From the NCBI GenBank assembly GCA_011109175.1, contig RDEW01000026.1:451695-515694 (forward strand): DNA of 64,000 bases, given 5' to 3'. The position numbers and the translations under genes were made by a program. The DNA is from Dicyema japonicum. Taxonomy: Eukaryota > Dicyemida > Rhombozoa > Dicyemidae. Shown in pieces: positions 36,361-47,721 of this stretch (within the stretch, counting starts at the first letter, position 1; each line of letters begins with the position of its first letter). A model generated the notes under the pieces. That model searched no databases. It was not told the DNA's origin and was given only the letters and a program-made list of their open reading frames with translations.

Positions 36361-37379
36361 TCAAAAAAATATGGAAAATCATTTATAAAACTGTTTTCAC
36401 TCTTAATTATATAAAAAATGTGTAACATATCTTTATTTTGTAATTTGTGCAATATGTCATATTTATTAGTCTATTAATTATTTAACAGCAGCTCATTATC
36501 ATCACTAACCCTCATCAAACTTGAAATATCCATACAAAAAAGTAAAACGACATATTTCTCCATATACACTAATTTAAAAATACCTGCTGAGAAAATATTA
36601 TAAAGACCGGAACCTGAAATCGTTTTGAATTAATGTATTTTATACAAGTGGACTGTAAAATGATTAAATTAAAGTTAAGGTCATTCAATCACAGACAATA
36701 ATATAAGAATTTCAGGCTCTTCAGACCTGTCCTAATAAATCCTAAACTCAAATTAATTTTAATATAAAAATTCAAAATTTCGACCTCTTCTAACTGAGTA
36801 CTAATCTTCTCCAAATTATATAATAAAGATTATTTTTACATTATTCTGGTCTCACACGTGCAATTATATGCAGTTTTTAAAACCTTAAATAAGATTTTCG
36901 ATTGCTCCTCCCAACCTTTCACATTTTTTCATCCAGCCATAGGGGAATCGGTATACGAGGATTTCTCTCTTAACAAACCTTCAAAATAAAAAACCGCGAT
37001 TTTGAAAATTTGTCGAGAATTAAGTCACTCCTTTTTAAGTCACATTATAACATTCAGAAGTATTACGGAGTTGAAAAAATAAACAAAGGTCTCCAGCTCA
37101 AGCTTTTATTTTGTACACATAGAAGAGCGCACGTGTTTTAGCATGTTTAATTACCTCCCTCGTCGAAAAGGAGGCCAAAGTATTTCATAGTCTTCTTCCG
37201 AGGAATGTCTTTTAACGAGGTCCTTAGATTAGCCAGCCTCCTGCTTCCAGTCACCTTTACCAAACCCAACTTTTCATTGTGCGACTGATAAAAAGTGATC
37301 TATTCCGTGTACATCTTCAACTTTTTTAGATACCATAGGGTTTAAAGAGACATCATGACCTTATCATTGTATATCAAGA
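36361..37379. other. AT-rich intergenic region, nothing recognised
   Basis: About 1 kb without open frames, inverted repeats or transposon similarity that I can support. Unplaced 5' exons of ADAMTS could lie here. Confidence 0.4.
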
Positions 37380-38361
37380 TTTATGTAAAGTAACCCGAAT
37401 GTCCAGAGGATCACAGACCATTCCAATAGCGATGCCACAATCAAGAACAAGACAGAAGCCACATCACTAGTACGATGTGGCTTCTACGTCGGAAGAAACA
37501 TGATTTCCTGTGAGTGGAGAAGAAGAGGACCACCGATCTGCTACAGCTGTCACCAGGTCGGCCACCTTGCATACCAGTGCAAGGGAAAAAAGAAGTGCTT
37601 TCGATGTGCAGGAGAGCACGATACTTCCCAATGCAGGGTTGACCCTGGATTGGAACGCAAGTGTGTCAATTGCGGCTCACACAAACACGGCGCCAGATAT
37701 GGAGGGTGCCCCGTACTAGTAGAGGCTAAACGCAAGCTTGATCCCCGCAACAACATTATGGAATCAAAACAGAAATTAACAAGGTGGAGCCCCCAATGCA
37801 AAAAAGAAAAGTCGTCCCCAGGATTACCAAGAACGAACCTGCTCAAAAGCCAGAGAGTCGGCTTAGCTACCCCAAAGGAACGTGCCAGAGAAGAACTGGA
37901 GGAAATTATATCAAGGCTGAAAGAACTAAGCAATGTACTTGGCGTGGATTTAATGGTGGACCTGGCGTTGGAGAGCCCAGGCCACCTAAAAGTAAATTGA
38001 GAAGAGGACTGAAGATAGTGTTGGTGAATGCCCGATCCTTGAAAAGAGGCATAATGACCTAGCACTACTTCTGACAGCCACCAGGATTGACATCTGGTGG
38101 TCAACGAGACCAAGGTGAAAAAAACCAACACTACAGGGATTCAATTTCATAGAAATACCGTGGGTGGAAGGTGCTGAGGCTGGTACTGGAACCACATTGT
38201 TCTACAGTGATGATTTACAAATACGAGACCCAAAAATTATTATGAGTACACAATGCGAATTTGTTTCCGTCGAGGTGCGTTGCTGTGGCACATGGATAAA
38301 TGTTGGAGGCATGTATTCGAAGTACCTCAGGAAATGTTCCTACAGAGATCGAAGAATTTAG
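37380..38361 (+). mobile_element. LINE fragment: zinc-knuckle ORF1 and start of AP-endonuclease
   Basis: 37500-38000 encodes a Gag-like ORF1 end with three zinc knuckles: CYSCHQVGHLAYQC, CFRCAGEHDTSQC and CVNCGSHKHGARYGGC, preceded by a degraded VTRMSRG-like part. Next come an endonuclease start (LKIVLVNARSLK near 38010) and pieces up to 38361 (WVEGAEAGTGTTLFYSD; CCGTWINVGGMYSKYLR). It is an ORF1-bearing LINE family, distinct from the 2A-type LINE, which has no ORF1. No RT follows. Confidence 0.7.
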
Positions 38362-39230
38362 ATAGAAACGACATGTCCATCAGAAGCAATTATGGTGCTT
38401 CTGAACTGCACACGCAAGGTGTCCGTTAGCTTGGCGACCTTCCTATCCTGCCATAGTTACTATACGGATGTGAAGCATGGTACTTCTCACACAGAGGGAA
38501 AGAATAATGTCACTTCTGGAAAAATCGAGGAGGTAAGCAGTAAGCTAACTTTGGGGAGAAAGCTGCGTGATGTCCTGAGTACAGAAGAGGACATGATTCT
38601 AGCCCCAGTAAAACACATTGTGGAGAAAAGGATTAATGGGATCCGACTCTAGATCAAAACTAAATGGAGTGCATCAGAAATGTCCAGACCGCATAGGTGG
38701 ACTCGTTAAAAATATCCCTTAAACTAACTCCTAATCCGGTTTGCTAATAAAGTTGTTTCGGGCTTTCTGGTTAAGTCAATTCACCCATTACAATGTTGAA
38801 TAATGGCGGACTGAGCCTTAAGGGATATTTCTTTGTAGCCAAATTTCACGAGTCTTACAAACTATCAATTGATATCCGAGAGAAAATTATGTATCCAAAT
38901 GTTTAAAACTAATAAATTTAGTATATTAGCCATTCAATATAAAAATATGCTCAAATATCAAAGCTGTCTCACAAAATATTATAAAAGCGATTAATTTTCA
39001 TGATTAAATGTCGTATAGTATCACATTCGGCCTGATAAGTCATACTTAGTCCAAAACAAATGGTTACTGGCCTATTTTCGGAGGAAAAACGAAATTTTTT
39101 AATTTATGTGGATACCACATCGAATGGATTAAGTGTAAAATCTTACAAAAAACATTTCAATACTCAGAACCTTTCTGCCATTACGATGAAAATACTTTTT
39201 TTTATAAAATTAAATATAAAATTCGTGTGC
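38362..39230. other. Intergenic, one unrecognised open frame
   Basis: The frame 38392-38652 (ends VEKRINGIRL) has no recognised motif and could be LINE debris. The rest is AT-rich 3' flank of the PPTase gene. Confidence 0.35.
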
Positions 39231-40110
39231 TTAGTATTCATAATGAGGTGGTTTGTCCAAAAAGTTGTCATCTTGTATTATAATATCTGAGTTGACTAAC
39301 AATTCGTCCAATTTAATAAATCTGAATTCTTCCCCTAATTCATTAAAACATTCCAATTTCTAATAATTATAACCAATATTCAGTACATTTCCATCAAAAG
39401 GCACGTGACATACAGCCACAAGATGATCTTCCAATTTGAATTCCTCAAAGACTGTGGAAATTGGACGACCATCAATATAAAGGCGAGTGCCCAAAATGTC
39501 CTCTGTAAAAGTGAAAGAAAGACATTTAGTTGGAAAGCCCAACCCCTGTCCTATCGCCTTAACGTAACTTTCAGTGAGAGTCTATCTTATTAACAAAATT
39601 ACCCAAATGCGGTAAAATCTATATATTCTGTGAGTATCTGACCTCATTATGTAATCCTTACTAGTAGGGTGTAATCTTTTCTCAATGACTCTGTACATGT
39701 CTTCAATATTTTCCCCTCCTAAAAATAAATACCCCCAAACTCAAATAATTCATCACATCCACACCAATTTTACACCTCTTTGAGGCTACAGCAACGCAAA
39801 TATCTCCGTCATGGGCAATGTTTGCATCAAAATTGACCCAAGCATCCATATAAGGGCGTTGTTTACTATCCCGTAGACAGGTTAACTGGTTCCATTGCAG
39901 GTTAAGTAGTTTAACAGTACAATAACGAAGCATTAATTGCCCTATCTGACCACATAAAATAATAAACTAACAAGGAGTTTTTTGCAGAACTTGCCGTGTT
40001 TATACTGATTTATTCTTACTGCTTCTGTAAAGTCGACTCGGGATAAACACGTCCTCCATATTTTGTTCATTAACAAAGCACTCAGAAGTATTAATGGCAA
40101 GCTTTAACAT
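39231..40110 (-). CDS. AASDHPPT: 4'-phosphopantetheinyl transferase (AASDHPPT-like)
   Basis: Transfers phosphopantetheine from coenzyme A to a carrier-protein serine (mitochondrial ACP and others). The start at 40110 gives MLKLAINTSECFV. Then SSKNKS, a short intron, LRYCTVKLLNLQW-like, the conserved KQRPYMDAWVNFDANIAHDG (family GKP...NFN-SH-GD), VGVDVM with the metal-binding aspartate, a region with FTEDILGTRLYIDG-like, LEDHLVAVCHV, and after a 28-nt intron an end with FRFIKLDELLV (stop 39231), matching the human C-terminus QFTILNFNDLM. The usual KESFIKA motif falls in about 39600-39700 and is only partly readable. The C-terminal exon would be missed if the stop at 39360, inside an intron, were taken as the end. 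Confidence 0.82.
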
Positions 40111-40161
40111 TTAAAATAAAATTAAATTTTATTATTTTATTTAAATATAAAAGTTTGTAGC
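40111..40161. promoter_or_regulatory. 51-bp divergent promoter region
   Basis: Only 51 bp of A/T-rich sequence separate the divergent start codons of the PPTase and MRPL13 genes. It must serve both genes. No motif is recognised beyond TA-rich runs. Confidence 0.55.
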
Positions 40162-40762
40162 ATGTCTTCTATTAAGCGAGTGGAAGTATTTTTGTCTTCT
40201 AATATTAGCAATGGTTGACATTCGCACGTGTTTGGTGGCTATATGATGCAGCTCATCAAAGTCCATTTTATTCAGCTTCTAAGAATATCCCTTATCTTGA
40301 GGGAAAACACAAACAATCTATCACCCTCTCAGTTATGCATTTCCTAATATTAGATGATTGTGGAGACCACGTGGTTGTGATAAATAGTAGACTCATCGCT
40401 ATGGAGGGCAACAATTGGCGAACCCTTCACTATAAAGAGTACACTAGGTTTAGAACAATTCCAAAGAAAACAATGGCTTATGAGCGTCACCAACAGGACT
40501 CAACGTGGGTGAGTGTGTCTTACATATGCAGATTATGCACAATGCTATTAAAACCCACATTTAAGGGCACTCTACTGAGACATGGTGCTTTGGCGAGACT
40601 CCACATCTATCCAGGAGAGGTTATTTCATTTGTGTAGTTTAGAATATCCCCGATAGTATAAAACAGAACATATCTCGGATATTACCACAAGTACAAAAAG
40701 TTTATCGAAAACTGGAGGACTACTCTAAGGAAGAAATTGATAATTATCCTAAAATTATTTAA
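40162..40762 (+). CDS. MRPL13: Mitochondrial ribosomal protein L13 (uL13m)
   Basis: Structural protein of the mitochondrial large ribosomal subunit. The start at 40162 (MSSIKRVE) joins by a 23-nt intron (40186-40208) to QWLTFARVWWLYDAAHQSP, matching the family QWATFARVWYLLDG. The core has LEGKHKQ and DDCGDHVVVINSRLIAMEGN (family [21 protein letters not shown]). The C-terminal part is MLLKPTFKGTLLRHGALARLHIYPGE, a 23-nt intron, and NIPDSIKQNISRILPQV with KLEDYSKEEIDNYP, stop 40762. Length is about that of animal L13m. The next gene, ORAI, starts 27 bp downstream on the same strand. Confidence 0.92.
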
Positions 40763-40789
40763 TATTAATTTAAATATTTGTTGTTGTTG

Positions 40790-41398
40790 ATGAGAAATCG
40801 AAAGCATTTTATAAAAAGACTAGAAATTGCTGAAAAAAAGATGAAGGCCTCATCTCACGTATCAATATTACTTTCAGAGTTTTCAATGGTATTTTTGTTT
40901 AACAGAATTTAGGTTTTTCTAGTAGAAACAGCTGGAAATTACTTTGATGATGTCCCTTTGGCTGTTAGTCTTTGTTTTATAATCGCAACGGTTGTCCTCG
41001 TTTCTGTGCATCTGCTGGCTCTTCTAATGAGCATGTTTCTTATTCCTTATATAAACGACGCCATCCTTTCATTAGCCAAATCTCAAACTCCTAAATATGC
41101 TGATATATCAGATTTGATCCCACGTGTACGATTGGTTTGGATCATTTCTACTCAACTTGGTCTGTTTCTGTTTGCATTAGATATGTCACTGACATGTCTT
41201 GTAAGATTCTACGGAAATGGAATTATTATCGCTTGTATTGGATTTATGGTTGTCATACCAACCGTTATATGGGTTGCCTTCATTGGGAGACGAATTTATA
41301 CAAATCTCAGATACATCAGGTTTCTCACGAGGAACGCTTCCGCATACTCTCTCATTGAATGTCAAAATGAACTAAGACAATTTAAAACGAGGAATTGA
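40790..41398 (+). CDS. ORAI: ORAI calcium release-activated channel subunit
   Basis: ORAI forms the plasma-membrane calcium channel opened by STIM when the ER store is empty. The start at 40790 (MRNRKHF) leads to LEIAEKKMKASSHVSILLSEFSM, the TM1 region just before the pore; in the family this is LxxAKLKASSRTSALLSGFAM. A 24-nt intron (40889-40912) follows, then VFLVETAG, where the glutamate in V-E corresponds to the selectivity-filter glutamate. TM2 is SLCFIIATVVLVSVHLLALL, TM3 is LVWIISTQLGLFLFALDM and TM4 is GIIIACIGFMVVIPTVIWVA. The C-terminal tail is ECQNELRQFKTRN, a short version of the coiled coil that binds STIM. About 194 residues, at the small end of the family. Confidence 0.92.
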
Positions 41399-41459
41399 CA
41401 ATATTTTTTGTAATTCTGTTATTATTTGGAATCGATTTTATTATTCATTAGTAACAAAC

Positions 41460-41680
41460 AGACTGTTTGGACACGTCCTACGGATGAACCCCACATCACC
41501 TGCAAATTTGGCAATGGAGGAATATTTCGCTGCAAGTGGAAAGAAATATCGGGGCGCCCGCGTACTATGCTACCGGGGGTGCTGGAGAAGATCTCAAGGC
41601 AATCAACCGGATGATTGTAAGTGGAAAGGATGGAAGAGATTGATCCGTTAAATTGCTTTAAGTGCAATCTTGCCTACCCC
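41460..41680 (+). mobile_element. RTE-like LINE 3' fragment
   Basis: GHVLRMNPTSPANLAMEEYF then ASGKKYRGAP matches the 3'-terminal coding block of the RTE-like fragments at 28135 and 56780. Severely 5'-truncated; about 60 bp after the ORAI stop. Confidence 0.65.
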
Positions 41681-42049
41681 ATTAAGTTCGATTATGTTTG
41701 GCCCATCTTCGTCGTGCTCATTATTAAACTATTAGTTTACTATTATTTTTAAAACGAATTGAGCTAGCAATTGCTTTCTGTTATTCTTTACGGTATTTAT
41801 TGACATTGAGCACACTTAACTATTTTTTTCCCGCCCGTCCGCGAGATGAAGACGACATGTCGACATCTCACTTAGGCCAGTTACACATTTTTGGCTTAAC
41901 ATTTTATTTTAAGAACAAGAGAGAGAACAAGTTATCCAAATGATCTAATTAATCCAAATGGAGACGAGAATCTCTAAGTGGCCACACTTAACAATGATAA
42001 TATTTTTTCACAAAGTTAGGTAAATATTGTAAGTGTTTATTACTTATCG
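41681..42049. other. Spacer, nothing recognised
   Basis: No coding or repeat signal that I can support. Confidence 0.35.
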
Positions 42050-42395
42050 GTTTTTTATTAATTTACCCCCCTTCGAGTTAAGGAAACGGGTGGTTAATAA
42101 GAACAGCATAGTTAAGAGCAGACGCTCCCAGAGATCAGACAGTTGTATTTGGTTCTGTACAAAATCGGAGGCATACACGGACTGGTCTAGGTGGCCCGTA
42201 TTCTGGTCGTCATGATGGGCAAAGTGGAGAGGACGATTGCCCGATTCTGTTGAGATTGGAACCTAATTCCATGTAGTGACCACAACGTAGGTGGACACGG
42301 ACACGAACTTCTCTTACATCAATATTTAGTAGAAGACGTCCCATAATCTTGTTGTACAAAGATTCCGATGGTATTTTTGGATATCCAGTCACGGA
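42050..42395 (-). mobile_element. LINE C-terminal fragment
   Basis: Minus strand: VRVRVHLRCGHYMELGSNLN followed by SSPLCPS, then DLWERLLLTMLFLLT. This resembles the LARLRCGHHPFL...DLWERP tail block of the 2A-type LINE at 52280-52420 but is diverged. Confidence 0.6.
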
Positions 42396-42514
42396 TTGTT
42401 TTCAGGAGTACCTATGGGTTTCTTCACTAAAAGGGATAAAACTAAATAAAATTAAAAAAAGAAGAATCAGTAACGTATTTTAATGTAAACAAATAAATGA
42501 TACAAAGTTTTTAA

Positions 42515-42810
42515 AGTCTTTTCACGAAAGCCATAGTATTTATAGCTCCGCATAGGCAGGACACACACTTTATTTAAGTAAAGAACAGTTAATTTTAACT
42601 AATCGTAGAACCAAGGAATGATCTTCACTTTTTTTTCTTTTTCTTGTGTGTGGGTCCTTTCTAGACAATCCAGTTCCGCAGTGAGTATCCACTGATGACG
42701 GCGTCACTCGTCAAACACTTTTGGCATCGTAGATGCGTGGAACCTTCCACCAGGTGAACAGCAGCGAGAATCGAACCCGTAACCTAAGCCACTTTAGTTC
42801 GACACCTATT
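42515..42810 (-). repeat. tRNA-derived SINE, family B (best copy)
   Basis: Minus strand: GGTTACGGGTTCGATTCTCG (B-box-like) near 42780, GGTGGAAGGTTCCACGCATC, GTTTGACGAGTGACGCCGTC, CTCACTGCGGAACTGGATTG (42660s), a spacer, and the tail GTGTGTGTCCTGCCTATGCG...GGCTTTCGTGAAAAGACTTT ending near 42515. It defines the order of blocks for the family. Confidence 0.75.
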
Positions 42811-43700
42811 AATTACTTGGTAGGTTGAAATAAACAATTTTCTTTGTCGAAAAATGTTTCACGAGTCATAAACTTGGAATTGCTCTGTTGGTGGTTAACC
42901 TGTCAATGGAAGAACGAAAAATGACCATTGATCACGATGCACTTGCGTAGGTCAATATTTGTCAGACAAACAGTCGGTAGATACGTTGCTTCCAAGAGGT
43001 TTTAAAAAAGATATTTAGGATCGTCATTTTACTCATCACTGCAACCGACTTTCCACGTTGAATGTTATATTACTGGAATAATCGTGCAATTAAAGAGGAT
43101 TCTTGGTATGGTATTGTAGTCCCTTTTAAAATTAAATTACTCCAAAGACCAAGGGTAACCAAACTAACTAACTCCTTGATCCTGAGTCGTTCCAGCATTC
43201 CAGAACTTGTCCCTCGGTAAAGAATAGTTGGATCTTCTTGATGCCGGCCAGGCATTGGGCGTCTCCTCAGTAAGGTGGATCCAGTGACGTCATCGGAGGA
43301 AGGAAAATAATTTTTGACAAACTAGCCACATAGCACCACGTGGCCAAATCAAATTATTTAATAAAATAAATTTAAAATAATTTTATTTAAAAAGATTAGT
43401 TAACCAGGAAGTACTTAATAATTATATTCAAATATTGTTGTGTTGGATGGCGGTTTTAGTCTAATTAACTCTTAAGAATTCTACCTTTCTTGAATTTCTA
43501 TGCGAGTACAACACACTGAAATGTCACTTGTTGATATTAGAGAACAATAATAAATCAGAAACTGTAAGTACAATAATAAAATACAGAGTCCTCCAAATTT
43601 CTCAAAAATTGAAAAAAAAATATTAAATTTACAGAATCTGAGTAAAATGATATTTTCAAAAACTAATTTTCAAAATAAAACAGTGAATTTATTTTCAGAA
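42811..43700. other. Intergenic, one unrecognised minus-strand frame
   Basis: 43070-43255 (-) is open (LERLRIKELVSLVTLG) but of unknown origin. 43340-43690 is very AT-rich and is the likely promoter side of the next gene. Confidence 0.35.
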
Positions 43701-44836
43701 ATGAGTAAGAAATACAAATCAGTGCCCCCAAAAGATAAAAAGAAGAGTTATAATAACTTATATTTTGTAGAGAGAGTCACCTTTATGGAGAAGTCCACTG
43801 ATGTGATTGTCTTTAAATATTTTTAGTTTAAACTCAAACAAAAGAAAATGCCCGAGTGGCAAGATATTCCAGTCTTAGATATTTTCAATGAGATTGATCA
43901 AGTCATCTTTCTAAACTCTAAGGTATCATGTCGTGAAATGTTAGTCTTTGAAACAACAAGAGGACTCGTATTCCATGTCAATGTCTGAAAGTGAGTACAA
44001 TAAACTATCCAAAGAAATCAGAGAAGTAATATCAAATGACGAGGACGAGGCTGCAGAACACAAATATGTTTGTTTGATTGTAATTCAAGCTTGACTGGCT
44101 TAATAAATGTTCTAAAAATGTGGACAGTCTGCACCAATTAATCGACAAAAATGAAAATCAGATTAATGTCAGTTTATTTAGTAATTTTGTGTTTAACTTA
44201 GATTTGATGGGGAAATGGTTGGAAATGTGTGTCAATTTGATTGAAAATTTTTCCATTTCCTTGAAATCCATTTATGTCTTTACGCTTTTTGTAGAACTTC
44301 AATTTTTCGTTTACGAACTGTTTAAACAGCTGAACCAATCATTTAGTTGTATCAACGAACTTGAATGTGCCTTGAATCAATTTTATGTTGTCCCACGTGT
44401 TCTATTATAGGCTTCTGATGATAAGTTGTTGTCGTTGTTGAATAAAATGAGGACTGATATGAAATGGATTGACTTGGGACAGCTTAGGTATAGTGAAAGT
44501 GCTCTATTTCGAGTCACTATTATTGCCATAACCAAGAAGGTAGCCCAGCTTTTTAAAAAGTTATATTTATATGAAATTGGTAGGAAAAGTACAGTTTTCA
44601 AACAGTGGACAGAATGTCTCCGAATTTGGAAGACAGATGGGAACTCGAAAGACATTAAAGACCTCATGTTTGATAAGGCGTCTCCTGAATCAAAATTATT
44701 GGTTCTTAGAGAAATAGTATGTGATAAGTCACAGGACGATTGCTTTATTGAGTCTACTGTAGACGTGAAAGAACATGCTATTATGCCAATGATTCTCTTC
44801 TTATTATATGTAGTTTACACAGTTTTGTTAAATTAA
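43701..44836 (+). CDS. Unidentified tail-anchored protein with coiled-coil character
   Basis: I do not recognise the family. Exons can be joined across introns of 21-24 nt: MSKKYKSVPPKDKKKSYNN..., then FKLKQKKMPEWQDIPVLDIF, a 22-nt intron at 43922-43943, SLKQQEDSYSMSMSESEYNK, a 22-nt intron near 44069, LDWLNKCSKNVDSLHQLIDK, and a mostly helical middle to NELECALNQFY. After a 24-nt intron comes the long last exon with KMRTDMKWIDLGQLRYSESA and a closing hydrophobic segment IMPMILFLLYVVYTVLLN directly at the C-terminus. The layout (helical, charged, single C-terminal membrane segment) fits a tail-anchored ER, mitochondrial or SNARE-like protein; none of these is shown. Intron placement supports that it is a real gene. 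N-terminal exon borders are the least certain. Confidence 0.6.
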
Positions 44837-44939
44837 TAACATTTAATTTTAGAGTTTATTAATTATACCTTCTAATCTTCACAACCCCTTACTTCACCCT
44901 TATAAGCACCAGAATTTTACCTATCATTTGTATGATCAG

Positions 44940-45170
44940 ACTAGTCTCTATTCTCCTATTCGATGACAGACTCCGTAGATTGCTGAGGTCTTCACCGTCT
45001 CTTCTCGGGAACCGTTATACCAGACGGCCTCTGAACTTTTGCCCAGATGTTTCAATGAATTCTTCCATGATGATGTTTGATAGCCCAAATATTTTTTTGT
45101 TGTTTCCTGAATACGGATGAGTTTTCGTAGAACACAATTCTTTTCTGACAAGGGTCTGCAGACCCCGGCC
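44940..45170 (-). mobile_element. RTE-like LINE 3' fragment
   Basis: Minus strand near 45080: MEEFIETSGQKFRGR, the conserved RTE-like 3' coding block, followed by GEDLSNLRSLSSNRR. Short and frame-broken. Confidence 0.6.
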
Positions 45171-45299
45171 TCTCCTAAAACAACTTCAGCTCTAATGCTT
45201 TTCCTCTGACTCCAATAAGGGTCAGTAAATTCAACTTTCTGCTATGACAATATTAATAATTATTAAATTATTACTTATTTATTAAAATAATTTTACAAT

Positions 45300-45630
45300 G
45301 TGGCGAACCTACATTACATTGGCCTTCTAGCTGAACGAACGTATGACATCGGATCTGAAGTTCCTGGGTTCAAATCCCAAAGATGGAGTTTTCAGCGAAG
45401 GTCAATTCTTGTTAAACAGATCCCACCAGTAAGGCGACGAGTCCTTCTGGCACGACACAGTTGTTAAAAGGGATCTTCCTACCTTTCATCTTGAACAAAT
45501 ACTCTGATGAAGATTGCATTATGAAAACTATTCCGCTAAAGAATGAAGTGATGTTCGCGACGGTAGGACGTGGGACAAAAAATGAAAGAGGTCGGACCTA
45601 CTTCTCCACCTCTCTTCGGAAGCGAAAGCC
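45300..45630 (+). repeat. tRNA-derived SINE, family A (best copy)
   Basis: Here both pol III promoter boxes are readable: TGGCCTTCTAGCTGAACG (A-box-like) near 45319 and CTGGGTTCAAATCCCA (B-box) near 45364. The tRNA-like head is followed by the body blocks AGGTCAATTCTTG, AAGGCGACGAGTCCTTCTGG, AAAGGGATCTTCCTACC, AAGAATGAAGTGATGTTCGC and a CTACTTCTCCACCTCTC end. Confidence 0.8.
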
Positions 45631-46355
45631 TGTACTGTAGTATTGGAAGATGGATTTCATGCGTTTGCCACTTTCTTGTGGTTGGCTGTTTGTGTTTATT
45701 TTGCAGGAGATTCATCGCTTTGTCGTAGGAGATTTTGCGCTATCAAAAGAACTGTTATTCGTCAAGTTGTAAAAGACTGCAATGTTGGCAAGTTTGCAGT
45801 GCCTTCCAAACAGTCCCTCTATCGAAAATGATGGTTTCGGATGACAAGAGTGGATAAGGCACATTCGAAAGGCTGTGTTTTTACACAATCAAACGCCTCA
45901 CTCATCCATATGTAAATTTGTGCTATTATTTTTTTGTAGGTGTTAGTCCGTTTCTGAGATATCGAGGGATTCCGGGCTACAACACCATTGTGAAAAATAC
46001 GAGACGGTGAAGAGAACGGAGATATACGGTGAAGACAACCTGGAAAGTGTGGATAATATTGCTGAATTAACAGAGCCAGACGGTAAAGACAGCCCCGAAA
46101 CATATAGTAAAGGTTTTTGCCTATAATTATACAAAAGGTGATTACACTTTGATTTTCTTCGGGTAGACTTGAATTCTCCTTACGTATTCAGAAGGACTAT
46201 GGAACCAATCCTTCACTACGTCTTCAAAGGTTTGAGCATCCCTACGGAGATGCTGTCACTATTGTTGCAAAATTGTCTAACAATTTTGTCAATGTTAAAG
46301 ATAGTTAGGGATAAAAATATAATTATCAATAATTAATGTTTGCTTTGAAATAATT
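45631..46355. other. Unrecognised, with broken coding-like pieces
   Basis: Short plus-strand frames (45643-45831; PYVFRRTMEPILHYVFKGLS near 46180) show no recognisable domain and are probably old transposon sequence. Confidence 0.3.
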
Positions 46356-46545
46356 GACAACTGGAGGAATAAGTGAAAAATCGCTTCGCTTCCTAAAGAA
46401 ACTTGGACGCTTAGCTACACTAAAAAACCACGACGCACGTGAGACCCGGTGGCTACTCCAGTTGATCTCTGTTGCAATCGTGAGAGGCAACGCAACGTCG
46501 ATAATGTCGGCGGGGTCCACTTTGGATGGATGGCAGTTTTAAATA
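46356..46545 (+). mobile_element. Possible N-terminal fragment of the R2/R4-like LINE
   Basis: FLKKLGRLATLKNHDARETR corresponds in position and at the DNA level (CTAAAAAACCACGACGCACG) to 19025-19045 of the LINE at 18950 (CTAAAAAGCCACGACGTACG). The rest is too diverged to align by eye. Confidence 0.45.
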
Positions 46546-46796
46546 ATTGATTATTTCATTATCTGACGATGATTGACATTGATTTCAGCTATCAAGGTAA
46601 CGTCTGTGGCTCGCGACATATTATTTCCACCATATAAGAACTAGAGAGTTATTTATGCTGCAATACGCGAGACATATGGAAGACTCGAAAACATACAAGA
46701 ACTTACTCAGAACAGGATAATTAACGAAATTGTTATGGACGTGGAGGCTAGGGAAGCTTAACTTTCTGACTTCTCAGGAGTACTTGAAATAATAAT

Positions 46797-47700
46797 ACAG
46801 TCGGACCTCGAATCAAAGTGTTCCATAAACTGAGGTTGATCCAAAAACTGAGGTTCTGTCAAAAAATTAACAAAAAAATTAATATAAATTTATAATTTAA
46901 TTAATGAAAGACAGTCTTAAAAATCATTATTGAAAAATAATCATCAATTCTATTTCCATATCCATAGTTTTTATTCAAACTACTGAATAAATTTTGTCTG
47001 AAGCAGTAAAAATCCTTTAACGAACTTGGAACAATATCTATAACTGATTCTTCCAATTCATTTTTTACTACTTCTTTGATCGTCATCTTTTTATTTTGCA
47101 TACCATTATAAAAATTTTTTAATTATCGCTGCTTTCCGGAATTTCCAAAACTTCGTCTACAATTCGTTCTATAACCTTCCGTCAGATTATCAGAAACAAC
47201 AGGTATTATCCCAGTAATTTTTAATTATTTTACAGGACACCTTTTGCTAAGATTTCGATACTATTATCAATGATTGTCGTAAATTAATTTTTTAAAGTGA
47301 TTTGCAAAAAAAGTCTTCTTTATGCAACAAATAAATTCAATTAACGCCTTCGAATAATTATCTTTAAAAGCTTTGATTATCCCATTGTCCAATGGTTGAA
47401 GAATTGGTGTTGTATTTTTTGGTAAAAAAAGCAATTCGATATTTGATTAGCATTTATCTTCGTTACACGAAGCATTGTCAAGAAGGATTAAAATTTTTTT
47501 CAATTTTCATTCGTCCATTTATTAAAAATAACCATTGATTAAAAAGTATCTCTTGTCATCCAGGCATTTCTGGATGACGAGTACATAGCACAATAATCCT
47601 CTGGGTTAAAAGTTATGAAACATCTGGGATTTTTAAATTTCCCAATTAATAAAGGATCAAATTTCTCGACAGAATAACTACAACAAAAGAGAAAAGAAAA
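46797..47700 (-). mobile_element. pogo-type DNA transposon, decayed
   Basis: One end reads ACAGTCGGACCTCGAATCAA, a pogo/Tigger-type terminus. The minus strand then encodes transposase pieces: ILILLDNASCNEDK near 47470 (DDE-core DNA..H/N region) and [20 protein letters not shown] near 47395 (family QP.D.G.I..FK). The C-terminal part is at 46901-47101. The other inverted end is not found. This is a different family from the Tigger at 52720. Confidence 0.7.
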
Positions 47701-47721
47701 TTTTTCCTTAACTATTTTAGA

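Noticed and set aside
37550-38131. 193-residue minus-strand frame
   Set aside because: It lies opposite the zinc-knuckle ORF1, whose cysteine spacing shows that the plus strand is the coding one.
43850-43900. CDC50/TMEM30-like start (FKLKQKKMPEWQ)
   Set aside because: The resemblance to the FKQQ.MPAWQP motif ends after about 10 residues and the expected two-membrane-segment layout is missing.
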